Counted from the stretch's first letter, positions 38,182 to 51,121 are shown. The stretch is 64,000 nucleotides of DNA from Isoetes taiwanensis (GCA_021234155.1 JAJEKV010000006.1:11057317-11121316); one strand, 5' to 3'. The notes: generated by a model not told the origin, from the letters alone. Translations and numbers: made by a program.

Positions 38182-39757
38182 TGGCATGCATGGTCAATCG
38201 GACACCAACATCAACAACCCAAACTTTGGATCATCAAATGTCAAGGCAATCAATGGGAACATGATACCTTGGCACATGACATCCTTATATAAGAGTTACT
38301 CAGGTTCTCTATGCCATAAATGTTACCGCTGATGCACTTGATAGTGCATATTTTAGTGAAAGGATAGCTTCATCATATCTTTTATGGTTTTCTTCGAGCA
38401 AGTGCCAAATATTTGCTACACCGCTTGTTTCTTCAATCCTTCCACCATCCTATCCAAACATTTTATAGCCTCATCTTACTGCTATGTTGGTAGGAGGAAT
38501 CCAAATGTTTAAGCCATCAAGCTAAATCATTGAGGTTTTGCTTCGTTCATATCTTGCATCTTGTCATAAGGTTCCAAAAAGCAGAATACTTGCCTAAATA
38601 AATATTGCTAGATGTGCACTCTCTTTTTAAAATCATCAAACATGGGCTGAATTTTCATAACTATGCATGTAAGACCATTGGTTAGGCTAGTGAGCCGCAA
38701 TGTTTCTAGGCTTTACAATGGTTTAGCTTTGGATCCTTATATCTAGAAGCAACTAGCATGATGTCAGATTAGACAAATTCAGGATGGCCATGTAAGATCT
38801 ATTCTTTTAACCTTGTGTTGGCATATATCCAGAGCCACATATAAGGGCTCTATATGAACCAACACCTCAAAACATCTCCTTCCTCTAGATCTCTTATGCA
38901 TTTGGGATGCATTAAGAAGGGAGCTCAAACCTAAATTATTGGGATATTGACATGCTTGAAGGATGTCCATTGCTCTCTCAGGTGTCCTACATGGCCTAAA
39001 AGATCAATCACAGAATTTTGTAGTCTATATTGCGCCCAATCCATACTCCATAGTGCTCTTTCTATTCTATTCTATTCTATTCTTTCATAACTTCAAAACA
39101 CACGCGTGGCCTTTATCTACTAAGCCTACACTACTACATGCGACAAGATTGCAGAGGTATGTGACTTTATTTTTCTATGCCCTTGCTTTGCATCCTCTCA
39201 AAGTATTCTAAGATAGAAGAAATTCCCCATGCCATATCCTGCAATCAACACATTCTATATATTCAATAAAATTCCACACAATTTTATGATATTGGAGAAA
39301 ATAACTTTCTCAATAATGTTGTGTAAAATAAGACCTTCATTGCAATAAGCATACCCTACAATTAGTGCACCCCATGCTAACACACCTTGACAGTGAATAA
39401 TAAAATACCTCTTGTGACTCTGCCAAGCAACCGCACTTTGCTTACATTTCTATGATGATGCTCCCTAATATAAGATTTGTTTCAGACCCATAAGCTAAGA
39501 TTTGATCATACACATGTCTACCCTGCTCTAAAGCTTTCATGCGCAACCAAGATATGGAAGTAGTGCAATGTACAAGTACCTAGGACTAGAGTTCACTACT
39601 ACCACGTATTGATATACTTGTATTAGGCAACGGGTCACGAAAGGCTGGACGGCTTGCTATGCAATGTAGAATAAATGTCACAGAACAGAGCTTTACGACT
39701 AGTCACATCAATCGCAATTATTTAGGGTGTTGGTGGAGCCAATGCGTCTATATGGAG
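38182..39757. other. Unassigned AT-rich stretch with a short microsatellite
   Basis: A TCTAT pentamer repeat lies at about 39058-39085. No coding frame is recognised. Confidence 0.4.
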
Positions 39758-39975
39758 CAGTGTTGGGCAAAACTTTTAGGTCCCATCGAAAAATTTCTTA
39801 TGGTTACTTTGACCAGTCAGATATTTTATGTTTTGAGCTAGAACTTTCCATTGTCTTAATAGAAAACTATAATAAAATTTGTTCGAAAAATTCCAGCAAT
39901 ACACTAACTTAACCGAGAAATTTGCAATTTCAACCGGTTGGATTATAGTGTTCCCCGGACTTTTGCCCAACACTT
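39758..39975. mobile_element. hAT-type MITE (218 bp)
   Basis: The left end is CAGTGTTGGGCAAAA and the right end TTTTGCCCAACACTT, inverted repeats with one mismatch at the last base. A perfect 8-bp direct repeat ATATGGAG flanks it (39750-39757 and 39976-39983). CAGTG starts and 8-bp duplications are typical of hAT MITEs. No coding capacity. Confidence 0.88.
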
Positions 39976-40085
39976 ATATGGAGTGGAAGTATGGGGACAA
40001 GTGATATCATTCACCAACCTGGGAGGACTTGGAAAGGGTACAAAAACCTTTCTACTTCGTGCACTTGGAGTCAAGTCCATACTCC

Positions 40086-40335
40086 CATATCAACCTACAA
40101 GAGATCAAGTCTAACTCTTCAAAGAGCTTCTCTGGACATCAAGTAATATATAGTGGTAAGCATACACAATGGCCATAGATCCAGAATGCCTTAAAGCATG
40201 TTGGAAGGAGAAACGAGCCATCTGGTTCTACAGATGGACATATCAACCTATAGGAGATCAAGTCTAACTCTGCAAAGAGCTGCCCTGGATATCAAATAAT
40301 ATACAGTGGTAAGAGCAATCTGGTTCTACAGATGG
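40086..40335. repeat. Imperfect tandem duplication, about 153-bp period
   Basis: CATATCAACCTA...GAGATCAAGTCTAACTCT...ATCAA.TAATATA.AGTGGTAAG occurs at 40086-40157 and again at 40239-40310. GAGC(C/A)ATCTGGTTCTACAGATGG follows both. Confidence 0.7.
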
Positions 40336-40539
40336 AATGTGCAAGAACAGGGATGCATACATGTGCATAACGATGAGGATCATAATCTCTAGAAACAGTA
40401 TCTGGACACTTGTTTCTTGGGATAACAATGCTTTGAAAATCGTAATTAATCCTATGCTTGCCAGGGGTCCACAGTAGTGCCTGTTAACACATTTACCCTT
40501 GAAAAATTGTAGAGCAATTTCGTTCAATATAAGAGCACA

Positions 40540-41510
40540 CCATCTCAGAATTGAAACAGACAGTAGGTCCGAAAAGAGCGAGAAAATAGGGTCTGCCAAT
40601 GCTGCCACTGGGAGTCATTGAAAATGATTGGCAAACTCTTTAGAATTACTCTGCATTTACACCTATCCAGGCATGCTATGGCAAGCTAGTTGGACCTAAC
40701 CAACCGTTATATGTGATGCTGAACATGACTTGCATATATTGGCGTCTATATTCAGGAGATACTAGACGTGCAAGCTCAATTGTCCCCCTAATCATTTCAC
40801 TATCATGTAAAAATATAAAACTTATCAACAAGCTTATTACTACTAAGGCTTTTCCCTTGAAAACCCTTTCGAGCAAGGTTTTTAATTCCTAGATGGTAGT
40901 AGCCGACTGTTCTTTGTTTCTTGTTTAGGTTCCGTAGACCATCTGGTCTCCATGGATGATAAAAACCAACTCAATTCAACTCAATTTACCATACATATCA
41001 GCTAGACTACTACCCCAGATAACATCCACTTCAATTTTACCCCTAATTACTTGTTGATTTATGTACCTTAACTGATAAATTGAATTAGATGATTTTTTAT
41101 TGTCCATAGAGGTCTATGGAACTCAATCAACGAGCACAAAAAACATATTACTGTCAGGATTAAAAAATCATCGCTTCAAAGGGTTTTTAAGGGAAAAACT
41201 TTAGCATTAATAGACATGTTGAGAAACTTTACAGTGATCCACATGTCAACTTCAATGCAGTGTATGAGGACATAGCTGCGTATGCACATCCATGATCTCT
41301 TAGAGATAAAATCCCGGTAAACCCACTGAAGCCGTGTCCATCAGCACATGGTGTGGCTGGTTAGTCGGGATCAGCTCAACATAGTTAGCCTGGATGCGGG
41401 TGAATACCCGACAATTTGGAGAAGTATGCAATTCATCCTCAATGACGCTCTATTGATAACACTGACAAATCCTGTTCTCACATGTTTCTCGAGCACATCT
41501 GTCTATCTCA
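40540..41510. repeat. Large imperfect inverted repeat, ~430-bp arms
   Basis: The minus strand of about 40990-40540 aligns with the plus strand of about 41090-41510. Examples: AAGGGTTTTCAAGGGAAAAG vs AAGGGTTTTTAAGGGAAAAA; GGTTGGTTAG vs GGCTGGTTAG; and CTACTGTCTGTTTCAATTC vs CATCTGTCTATCTCAATTC. The arms are diverged with small indels and are separated by about 100 bp. It may be a foldback of a repeat, or two copies of one element inserted in opposite directions. Confidence 0.65.
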
Positions 41511-41649
41511 ATTCAAAGGCGATATGCATCTGTGTGATTTAAAGGTATCAATCTACGCTTTTTCATGGGTGAATGTGCTCATAAATGCATTGTGGTCCCA
41601 TGTAAGCATGGGATTAATCTGGTACTGGTAGTGCGTGGTCTTAACCTTA

Positions 41650-42600
41650 ACTAGGGCACCAACATCCCAAAGCTTGCGAGGAAGCAAGCATCAAGGTATT
41701 GTCTCAGGTGATGGGTAATCCTCTTCAGTATGTATCTGTACGTACCTCTACTTCTGCACATTCCATTGGGAAGAATCATTAAGCTCATCTTTCCTTCTAT
41801 CAAACCTTGAGATGTTGCAGACCTTAGCCATGGTATAAGCAAGATTAGGAAGACGTTCATTGGCCATACTAACTGCCTTCTAAAGTAGATGATGTGGTAG
41901 TCAAGTGTTGCCCTCTGTAGACGCAAGAAACCTATCTCCTGCAAGAGAATCTAATATAGGAATGTAGATTTTAACTTAAGCGCCCAAGCTAGGAAGGCTT
42001 TCTGGACCTGCTTCAGATCATCCCAAGTGGCCAGGGATATCACCGGGCCACAGACGTCGACTTTGTATAAGAACTAGTTCCACCAAAACCCTAAACAAAT
42101 TGATTGATGGGCCCATTATTCAGCTCTGCTTGTAATTGTTGTTTTGCATCGCATACGGTGTCTTTCTACCCTGTTGTCACTCGTAAGTTAACTAGATAGG
42201 AGTGTCCCAGTATGTGATGGACGGAAGCTCTATGCCAAAGTACTTGTAGGTGGGTGCTACCTCCACATTTTGTCTTTCATAAGTGAAGGAGGAGAGCCGT
42301 GGCTGGCGTGAAGATGAGACAAGGAATACCTTCTTGGCCGAGTTAACCCGCATTCCAGTGGTCCGACAGAAAGTATATATCTAGAGCATCTAGATGCATT
42401 GCATGTCACTTGGGATGAAGACTAAGAGGTCCACACCATTGGTGTATATGAGATGAGCTGCCTAATAATATGGTGCACAAGCTGAGCTCCATCTCCCTTG
42501 TGTTCAACAACCCTCCCCTCGAATTGACCAATATAGAGGACAAACAATGTTGGAGAGAGGGGACATCCCTAGTAGACCCTAATACTCTGTTGTGAGGGTT
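41650..42600 (-). pseudogene. LINE reverse transcriptase relic
   Basis: On the minus strand from about 42575, a frame reads GCPLSPTLFVLYIGQFEGRV and then VVEHKGDGAQLVHH. The first part is the conserved (Q)GCPLSPTLF motif of non-LTR reverse transcriptases. A TAG stands where the glutamine should be. The YADD-containing part would lie downstream but is decayed. A 97-codon frame at 41944-41651 may be a later part of the same element. It is dead. Confidence 0.65.
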
Positions 42601-44653
42601 GTTACGGCGGTGTCGGTCGCCCTAAATATATCTTGTACAACTTGTATCTTGCATCTTCCAAATCTATAGCCCCCAAAAAAAAAAAAAAAAAAAAAATTGT
42701 CTTAGTTGTTCCCACAGCTTTTTTCGAGGCAAACAGTGTCAAAAGCCTTTGCAAAGTCAAAAGCATTAGTATAGGTCCTGTTGGCGATTATCGCTATAGT
42801 ATAGGTCCTGTGGGTGCATGATTTCAAACAGGCTAGAAACACATATCACATTTTCAATGGTTTGTAATGTTTTATGTATGGCCTTTGTACATATAAAGAT
42901 AACGTTGAACCATCTGAAATAGGTGAAGTTACACATCCAAATTGTCAGTGTTGCCCTTCATAATTTTGTCTATGTGACCAATTTTAAATCATCAACATAT
43001 CGTGTTGAAAGTCCAATCTCATATCAGCAATTATCCAAAAGATTCTCCGTTGGGAAGCAAGAAAGATGTTAGATGGAAGTATCATGTAATATGTTGGAAC
43101 AACTTCCTACTGTTCATATTAGTGGGGGTGCTTTGGTGGCAAACTTGTTGCATAGGGCCAAGTTACCATGGACATACAACAGTTAATGGCTGACAAGCTG
43201 CCACATTGTCATTTGCACATCAAGTTTCAATAAGAATACCCTTGCACAGGAAAACCTGTTCATCACAACCTAATTTTAATAAAATTTCATCCTGGCAAAT
43301 CCTTCCTTTTTATTTCAAAGGTATGGAAGGAAAAATGGTGGGGTTTATTAGCTTTGAGATTGGGTTTTCTCCACTAGCCATGTTTCACAGATAGTACGCT
43401 AACTTGCAAAACAAAACTTCATTATATAAGAGACAAGCTAACAATTTGAATCACATTCATCTCTCAAACAATCATTACCTAAGTACATTTACTTGCATGA
43501 GGATGCTCAAAGCTATTATTTGATCCCGCTACTTCCATTTCACGTCAATCAACCCAAGGTATGAAGTGACAAACACGATCATACAACCCCGTACCTTGCT
43601 AAGGAAGTGCGTTGACTTGCAAACTATTATTGAACGTGAGAAGACATGACTATAGACTGAGACTGCATACATCACAAATAATTAAATCTACAATCTCAAA
43701 TTTGGAAGAGACAGCTCAAGCTTTTTTGATCTCGCTCGAATAAGATAACCCAAAATTATGAAGCAAGCAAGGGAGGGGGAGGGGGGGAGATAATCCATGT
43801 CCATTTGCGAAACTTGAGCTTCACCTATCAATTCTTGGTCCTCTCCACTGAAGAACTATAACCCATCTCCTTCCTTGAACCATCAAGAGATGCCAAGGAT
43901 ACAAAGCACAGTACTGCATCCTGTAGTCATGATGTGCTACTTAGAACATTAACTGCATCCAGATTGTCTTATATATGAAGCCCATGCTTTCTATAATAAC
44001 CTCTAATTATAGTCAGATTTAAACATATTGATCAAATTGGGTTTTTGGATTCTGTTTGTGAAGATTTTAGAGTGAACATTAATTCATTTACGTCTACGAC
44101 GTCTATTCATCTCTCATGTATCATATGCTGATGATGTTGTTTGTTCATCTGGGATCTTATACCAGTATATGCCCTTCACATTTCATGGTGCACAATCATT
44201 CATTAGTAGCGTGATAATGTCTACATCTAACTTTTGCCAGTGCGTTTGATGCTGACGGAAAGGATCCTACTTGACCCGTTTCTCTATAAATCCACGAGTA
44301 TTGCCACCAATAATTGCTCTGCTTCCTCTTGCTAGAATACCACATATAATGGATGCCCAATTTTGGACTTTTAAGCTTAAGGAGTCAACAAATGTTTCAT
44401 TATTTGGTGCTTGAATTCAACATGAAAATGCAACATTGCCTTTGAATTTCCTATATGTTTGTATTGAGAGTGTATATATATTGTAGTTCAATAAATGAAT
44501 ATAAAATCACTAATTGCTTACAACAACAATAACAATGTCAAAGACGCATCTTTTCAACCCCAACAATACTTACAACCTTCCCACTGCTCATAAACTAATA
44601 TATAATCAACTTCGAGCTTATTATGGTTGGGGCCTCCAAGTACAATCAAATTT
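42601..44653. other. Unassigned, with a poly(A) run
   Basis: A run of A (about 42668-42696) follows CCCCC. TATAGTATAGGTCCTGT-like words are duplicated at about 42770-42810. No gene recognised from here to the glycine-rich protein gene; the last few hundred bases include its 3' UTR. Confidence 0.4.
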
Positions 44654-45106
44654 TTAGTAATGACCGCCACCACCACCACCGCCGCCACCACCATGTCCAT
44701 ATCCTCCACCATGGCCATATCCTCCACCGCTACCACCACCATATCCACCACCATGTCCACTGCCACCACCACTATGACCTCCCGTGTTACCACCACCATA
44801 TCCACCACCACTGCCATTACCACCATGGTGTCCGCCCCTGCTAGGGCTACCACCATGGCTACCACCATATCCAGGACCTTTACCAGCACCACCACCAATA
44901 CCAGCTCCAATGCCAGTGCCAACTCCAGCTCCGATTCCTCCGCCAACACCGACGCCTACACCAATCCCAGCGCCGACTCCAATTCCAACTCCAGCAGTAG
45001 TATGCTGCTCAGATTTGGCAAAGGTTGGGTGGAGCTCCCTAGCATGCAGCACTGATGCCCATGCCAGAAGTAGCAGAAATGCAACTGCCCATGATCGGGA
45101 AGCCAT
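44654..45106 (-). CDS. Secreted glycine-rich protein (150 aa, single exon)
   Basis: A complete intronless frame starts MASRSWAVAFLLLLAWASVL, a clear signal peptide, with likely cleavage after HARE or nearby. Residues ~39-75 are Gly-Val/Ile/Ala repeats (GVGIGVGAGIGVG). From about 76 the protein is GGX repeats with Ser, Asn, Tyr and His (GGGYGHGGGYGHGG), ending HY. This fits plant cell-wall glycine-rich proteins that are secreted and may be cross-linked through tyrosine. The start is chosen because it begins the signal peptide; the frame stays open upstream without one. A TATAAAA lies 36 bp upstream. No breaks seen. Confidence 0.85.
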   Translation of the reverse strand: MASRSWAVAFLLLLAWASVLHARELHPTFAKSEQHTTAGVGIGVGAGIGVGVGVGGGIGAGVGTGIGAGIGGGAGKGPGYGGSHGGSPSRGGHHGGNGSGGGYGGGNTGGHSGGGSGHGGGYGGGSGGGYGHGGGYGHGGGGGGGGGGHY

Positions 45107-45141
45107 GTTTGATCTATGAGAAGAAGGTAATCCCCAGCTTT

Positions 45142-45148
45142 GTTTTAT
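45142..45148 (-). promoter_or_regulatory. TATA box of the glycine-rich protein gene
   Basis: TATAAAA in GGGCTATAAAACAAAG on the minus strand, 36 bases before the ATG. With a usual start site about 30 bases downstream, the leader would be only a few bases, which is unusually short. Confidence 0.55.
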
Positions 45149-45249
45149 AGCCCGAATTTCATCTCTGGCTGGCGTTGGGCCTGCTCTGCCGCAAACTATG
45201 CTGCCGTCAAATCTGGCCGAATTCGGGCCTCCAAATCTGGGCCACACCA

Positions 45250-47126
45250 CGTTTCTCTTACCAGACTGTTCCGTTTGCCAGTAGACTAAGTACTGTCCAA
45301 AAAACCTTCGGTTGTGTTCACAATAACCTTGAATTTACGCTGACACTAACTGGACCGCCATATCGCCACCCACGCTGCCCTCAGTTTGGACCACATTTTA
45401 GCTTTCTTGTCACTAGGCGCCCCCCATGGTCATTGCTGGTACCCAACCACATACACAGAAACTTGCGCTCGGTTCTGCCCCCTTGTCCAATAGCACTGCA
45501 CCATGTGGCGCAAATTCTTTTCCCGAATCTCTACCCTGTTCAACATCAATGGCCTCAGCATACCGCTTTTCGCTCTGGCTTACCATCTCGGTTTTTGCTC
45601 TGGCGCCTCATACGACACCAAAGTTCTTGGATTTACTTTACATTCTAGAGGATTTTAAATATTTACCTCTGAAGCTTTTAACAAGGTGTCCTAGCAAATG
45701 CAATAATGACCTGCAGTTGCATTAATAAAAGAATATTCTCTAAAATTCCCTAAAATTATGCTAGTTTTGACCTCAAACTTAAAAAATTGCCCCATTTTCT
45801 AGAAGTGTGGTGCCATTTTGAGGGGTCCAAAAGAAGAAAATTGACATATTTTAAAATACAATCTTTGTTTTGAGGTTCTATTTGCTAAAATTATTTTAAC
45901 AAATTTTGTTTCTTTCAGGAAACTCGATAAATTGAAATAGATGAAGTTTACCCAATTCGTTTGGTATTGCGGGAGGGTATTCTCGCAATGGTGGGAACTA
46001 TGATTCTGGTATTGTATTGTATAGAAAACCGTATATATTGCCATATTTGAGGAGCTTAATGTCATCTAGAGGTCATGTTGCTTTTTTGGGTTTTTGGATA
46101 AGTTATCTTTGGAAAGGTGAAGAAGAATAAAATAAAAATTGGAGGCCCTTTTTTAGGGTGTGGATAAGAAGGGATGCTCCCTTCTTTTTTGGCAGCAAAT
46201 GGAGGCGAGGCGTAGAGGAGGGTATTTAGGGAGAGGGTGACTTCATACAACAAATGCATCGGTGGAGGCCGGCACAAATCACGGGCTGGCTTGATCGACA
46301 AATCGCGTGAATGGAGGGTCGATGGCGTGAAGGCGAGGAAGCGAGAAGGTGGCTTGAGCAGTGAGGTGGAGCAGAGAGGTAGAGAGCGGAGAGCAGAGAG
46401 CAGAGAGGGCGGCTTGAAGCCCACAGATGCTATGGCGGTTGAAGCCGTCGGCTATGGCGGATGATGGCATATCCCCGAGTGGCAGGGCTAATTTGTGGCA
46501 TGTTGGCTTTGCTGCATCTGAATGCCTTGCTTTGCTCCTGCTTGCTTGTAGCATTTATGTATTTATGCAGGGTAGGTAAGATGGCATTAGAAGGGTTCTG
46601 GTGAGGCCGAGATGGCCCGGAGGTTCGAATCCTCCAGCCCTGGTTAGGATTAATTGGGGGATTAATTAGAAGTAGTTTTCTGTGCCCTCTTTGCTTCTCT
46701 GCTTTGTTTTTTCTATTTGGAAGTTTTGGTACCGTGGGTTCAAATCCCACATGCCATCTAAGCTGTTTGTGATCAGCTGTTTGTGCGCAGAGATGAATAG
46801 TAGTAGATGGATAGACGAGAGTCGCTTATTGAATGGGTTTTTTTTGCTCCTCTTTGCTTCAACCATATGATCAGCATGTGGATTACAATGCATGGTTGCA
46901 GACGATGGAGCCGGGTAGTACAGGCCGCCGGTAGTGTTTGTCGTGTGCAATATTTGGTATTTTAAATTTTAAGGCCATGTCAGGCCAATGGTTGTTTCTG
47001 TTCGATGTGCACCATTGTAGTTTTCGTGGGGGTCATGTGACAAAAAATCACGGGCCTTTGATCTGGCACAATGGGGGGAATATTCTTCCCATCTAAGGCT
47101 AGCAACAAAAGTGTGAAACATCCCAT

Positions 47127-47132
<6 letters not shown>
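45250..47132. other. Promoter side of the glycine-rich gene and repeats
   Basis: About 45300-45680 shares words with 61480-61740 (GCGCCAxxTGGCG, CGGAACCTCT-like, GTTCTTGGATTTAC), so it belongs to a dispersed repeat. Two tRNA T-arm-like motifs (GGTTCGAATCC near 46623, GGTTCAAATCC near 46738) occur without a full tRNA. Frames opposite them give GFEPT- and WDLNPR-like peptides that are known artefacts. No gene is called. Confidence 0.4.

Positions 47133-47200
<68 letters not shown>
47133..47200. repeat. (AGAT)17 microsatellite
   Basis: An uninterrupted run of AGAT tetranucleotides, 68 bases. Confidence 0.98.
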
Positions 47201-47202
<2 letters not shown>

Positions 47203-49640
47203 GACAGGACCAAATTTTGAAAAGATCATATGGAGGTTCTTTGCAAGGCATGATGACATACATCAGTACAAAAAGCATATACAAGATTCTCAAATATGAC
47301 AAAAATAACATGACCCTATACGAGCATAGCACCTTGATTAGACAAAAATATTTAAAGTACAAAGCTTGGCAAGATATACATAAGCAGCAACCATGACATT
47401 TAAAAACTATTATTGTTTTTCTTTATTTTTGATGGGGTATATGGTCTACATGTTATACAGTGTTGGTGACTGAGGTGCAGATAAAGCCAGGTCAACAATG
47501 CATCTACCTAGAGAAGGTAAAGACCTTTTTTTTTTCAAAAAAGCCAAGAAGGGACATGCATATGGTGGCACCAAGATGATTTTTAGAAAGCATTCTGGCT
47601 CTGACCGCATGGGCAAAGTCCAATTTCTTTTTTTTTTTTTTCCAAAAAATGAAAAAAAAAATGAAAAGAACAAAAAAAAGGACATGCCATGACGGCATAG
47701 GCAAAGAAAATTTTCAAAAGCTTTTGTCTATGATATCATGGACAAAGTGGTTTAATTAGTCTGTTTAAGACAGACCTAAGCCTTAGAGACCAAAGTTTTG
47801 GAACTCGAAGACCATATAATTGCAGTCTTGGTATAGACTAGGTGTAAAGACCAAGCCCTGATTTGAGAGGAAAAAGAGATAAAAGGACAAAGGCTAAAAT
47901 ACTAGAAATACCTTAACAGTAGAGAAAAAAGACTGAAGCTATCTATGAAACATGAAACAAGGCATCAAAAATTTAAACATGAAAAGGGACCATTACATAT
48001 GAAAAAACAAATTAAGAGAAGACATAAGATAGGACACAAGATAGGTAACATTTCAGACAGAGAAAATTTAGACTAGGTGGGCAACTAGACTAAACCATAG
48101 TATGAGAAGAAATCAAGGCCATATAACAAGGAACAAGCACCAGAAAACTTAACAACATAAAACAACTTTTTAGATTGAAGCTATTTTATAGAAAAAGGCA
48201 AAACATTCACGTAACAAGAGAACAATTAAAAATGAAAAAATAGAATAAAAACAAGAGAAGACAAAATATAAGATAAAACTTGAGAAATCTGAGATATTTA
48301 TATTACCAAAAAGGTAGAGTAAAAACTTTGAACATAAGATCCAATATAGGAGCTTATAACAGCAAAAAGGAATATGTATGAAAATGCATTAAACAACAAG
48401 AGTTCATGCTAAATAATAACAGAATAGAAGTTTGTAGATGTCACCAAATGTCACTTAAGAAATCTGAGCCAATTTGTAGTAAACAACTCTACCATATAGT
48501 ATCATATGGACGGATAAGCTCAGTTTGCACCACACAATACACAAACAAGCATTAGACATGGTTGGCGGCAAGTAAACTAAGAACTTATCCGGCTACTCGC
48601 CCTTCACCATAAACAACTACGTAAACAAGATATAACATATCCTAGGCTAACATTTTATACAATAGATGTAGAGGGTCGAAAACAGGAGATAAGAACATAT
48701 AAAAAATATGTTATACTAAAGACATAAAAATGAAACAATAAACTGAAAGATTAAGAGAAAATTAGAACTATAGAAGATACCCAACATTAAGGACATGTAC
48801 CAGTTAATCTATGCAAAAAAAATAAGCAGGTCGAATCTATTTACTGGAAGAAAAAGATGAGGGTACAGGGACAAAGGTAGCAGAATATATTAGAGAATGT
48901 GCTAACCTATAGAAACAGATCAGAGAACTTGGTTAAAGATAACAAGACTAAAAGGTAAGGAGAGATCTAGATGTAAAAAAGCAAGACAAAGGCAAGGAAA
49001 GAACTAGATCTAAAAAACTTTTTAACAGGCAGAGCAAGGGAGTCTGTTTGAAAATCCAAAAACTAAAGCAGTCTATCGAGGAACTAAAGGTCAAAGAAGA
49101 TTTGAACAATATCTATAAAGGTTAGAGATGCAGAAAACAAAGTCAAGAGGAAAGAAGGAAAAAGCAAAGCACAATGAATAATCCACATATCATGAATTTG
49201 GGTAGAGAATAAACAACCAATCGAGAACCTGTGGTTAAAGACCTATAAATCCTAGAACAAAACAACATAAACCTAAACTTTATTTGAAGAGATGTGAGAG
49301 CATCAGAGACAGGAACACTAGGGACCACTTGTGAAGAGAGATCAATAGTTGGAACGACAACAGCTGGAACAATAGGAGACACTGGAGCAATGGGATCAAC
49401 TGGAATCGAAACTTCAGGAGTGCAGGCAACAGACATGTGAATTCCTGTTGCAATTTTAGCAGAGCTAGCTATCCCTTCAAGATTAGTGAGGTTTCTTGCT
49501 GATCCAGGCACTTTTGCAGGTCTGTGATAATAAAAGATTTTCTTTCTTTTATCAGCTTTCAGATTTTCCTGCTCCATCCTGATCAAAATTGCTTTGTTGA
49601 GACCACCTTTTCCATCTTCCCATACACCCTTCAGGTCTGA
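47201..49640. other. A-rich unassigned stretch; one orphan frame
   Basis: Strongly purine-rich on the + strand, with homopolymer runs near 47530 and 47630. A minus-strand frame (49586-49143) contains KKIFYYHRPAKVPGSARNL and a Pro/Val-rich tail. I do not recognise it; it may be part of a retroelement interrupted by the LTR that begins near 49640. Its confidence as a gene is low. Confidence 0.3.
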
Positions 49641-51108
49641 ATACGTATATTATACTGCCACGTCACGTGTACATGTCACCATGACAAGTACTTGAGGGCC
49701 GTAAAGGGTTGTGCCTAGGGGGCAACCTCGTATGTTGCACATGTATATTAAACATATGCAATTAAACCCCAACAAAGCCCAATTGGTCCCTTCTAACCTA
49801 AACCTAAAAGGTCATGTAAAAGGAACAAAAGGAGAAACCCTAAACCCTTTCTATTTTCGCATTTTAGCTTCCTTGGGCCATTCCGACCAAGCCAAGCTGC
49901 TAGTTCGCATTGCCAGGCGCCGCCAAGCCGCATTTGCACAACAGATCTCTCAGGAGCAGCTGCATTCAGCCCGAACGAAGGTATGGACACGATTCGAGGA
50001 GCAGGAACAAGCCAAGGATCAGGTAACCTGTGATTCCGTTGTGCAAAGTCGACTTTTAGCCCGGCAATGAGCTAGGATAGTATGGTAGATCAGTCTTAGC
50101 AGCCTTATAGATCCTAAGATCACCAACCTTGAATGAACCTAACCATGTATGCTTAGGTAGATAGATTAGATATTATTCAGTATCTCAGCTCTTTTATGAT
50201 GATGATGATGTTCCATTCTATGCTCTCCGGTGTATGTGGGAAGGTGTGGGAAGGGGGCGGTAGAGGCCTGAAACCTTCAGTAGCAGATGATTCTAGATAA
50301 CCTCATTATTATTAATTCCCAATTAATGCGGCCCCTGTACAAGAGCCCGCCTGGTTGTGAAAGCCTACCCTCTGGTGTGTAAAGCCTACCAGGGATCTTA
50401 GCGGGCTAAGCTTAATGGCTTGCCACTGTGTGTGGGCAAGGCATGAGCTCGATACCTCTTGGGTGATGAGTCGCCTTCAATGAGGTTCAAGTCGAAGAAG
50501 GGCATTGGCCCTCTAGCCACCTGTGATGGGCATGCATGCCTCTGGAGGGGGTGATCCTCCTCCTGCCTCAACGCGGCTGGGGAGATAAAACCTAGTAGTA
50601 GCCCCTTTGACTACGTACCCGGCAGGCTACGGTCCAGTCCATAGACTCTTCAACCTACTCTGCAAAGTGTACACAGGGAGGGGCGAATGGAGCGGACTAC
50701 CCAATAGGAATGTTTCTATGCCAGCCCAATCCACTCTTATGAATTCTGGCTGCAATGGCTTCTAGAGACCCAAGTCGTCAGTCCATACCCTGGAGTCTGA
50801 GCCTTGGGTAGGATCTCCCATGTGATGATGATATTGTTGATGTGTTTATACATGTATGTTATGGTGCAGTCACCCTTCGAGGTGACTCTGTTTGCATTTG
50901 ATGTCATGTGCTTACGTTTATTCACGCTTCCACAACTAAGACGATCTCGAGGGAATACGGGGACAAATGACCCATCCATTCTTCCTTATCGGTCCATTGC
51001 TAAAGGATTGATGTCAGGTGGATGGCCTCTGTCAGTTTGGCTGCCAGGGAGATGAACTCCGCCTCCTAATACAATGGGAGCATCGTAGAAGAAGTAGGGG
51101 ACGTCGCA
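49640..51108 (+). repeat. Probable 5' LTR of the H3-carrying element
   Basis: The right border is firm: CA at 51107-51108 followed by the primer site. The left border is approximate. The order of shared motifs with the LTR at 26.9 kb (gene-like AATTGG region, GGGG.GGTAGAGACCT-like region, C-rich region, GAGGGGCG) supports LTR identity. A frame at 49711-50070 (119 codons) lies inside the LTR and is probably not a gene. Confidence 0.6.
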
Positions 51109-51109
51109 G

Positions 51110-51121
51110 TGATATCAGAGC
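51110..51121 (+). promoter_or_regulatory. Primer-binding site, initiator Met tRNA type
   Basis: TGATATCAGAGC, one mismatch to the TGGTATCAGAGC site common in plant LTR retrotransposons, two bases after the LTR end. Confidence 0.7.

Noticed and set aside
44627-45119. Long plus-strand frames rich in Thr, Pro or His opposite the glycine-rich gene
   Set aside because: They are antisense shadows of GGX repeats; the minus strand has a signal peptide, a TATA box and a coherent protein.
46600-46770. tRNA-like T-arms GGTTCGAATCC and GGTTCAAATCC
   Set aside because: No matching D and anticodon arms or complete acceptor stem could be built around either.
46430-46950. Minus-strand frames with GWRIRTSG, MGFEPT and WDLNPR peptides
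   Set aside because: Such peptides commonly arise from T-arm-like DNA and are known annotation artefacts.
47133-47200. Frames of repeated LSIY/YLSI residues
   Set aside because: Translation of the AGAT microsatellite, not a protein.
49711-50070. 119-codon frame in the LTR of the H3-carrying element
   Set aside because: Lies within LTR sequence and has no recognisable domain; likely chance.
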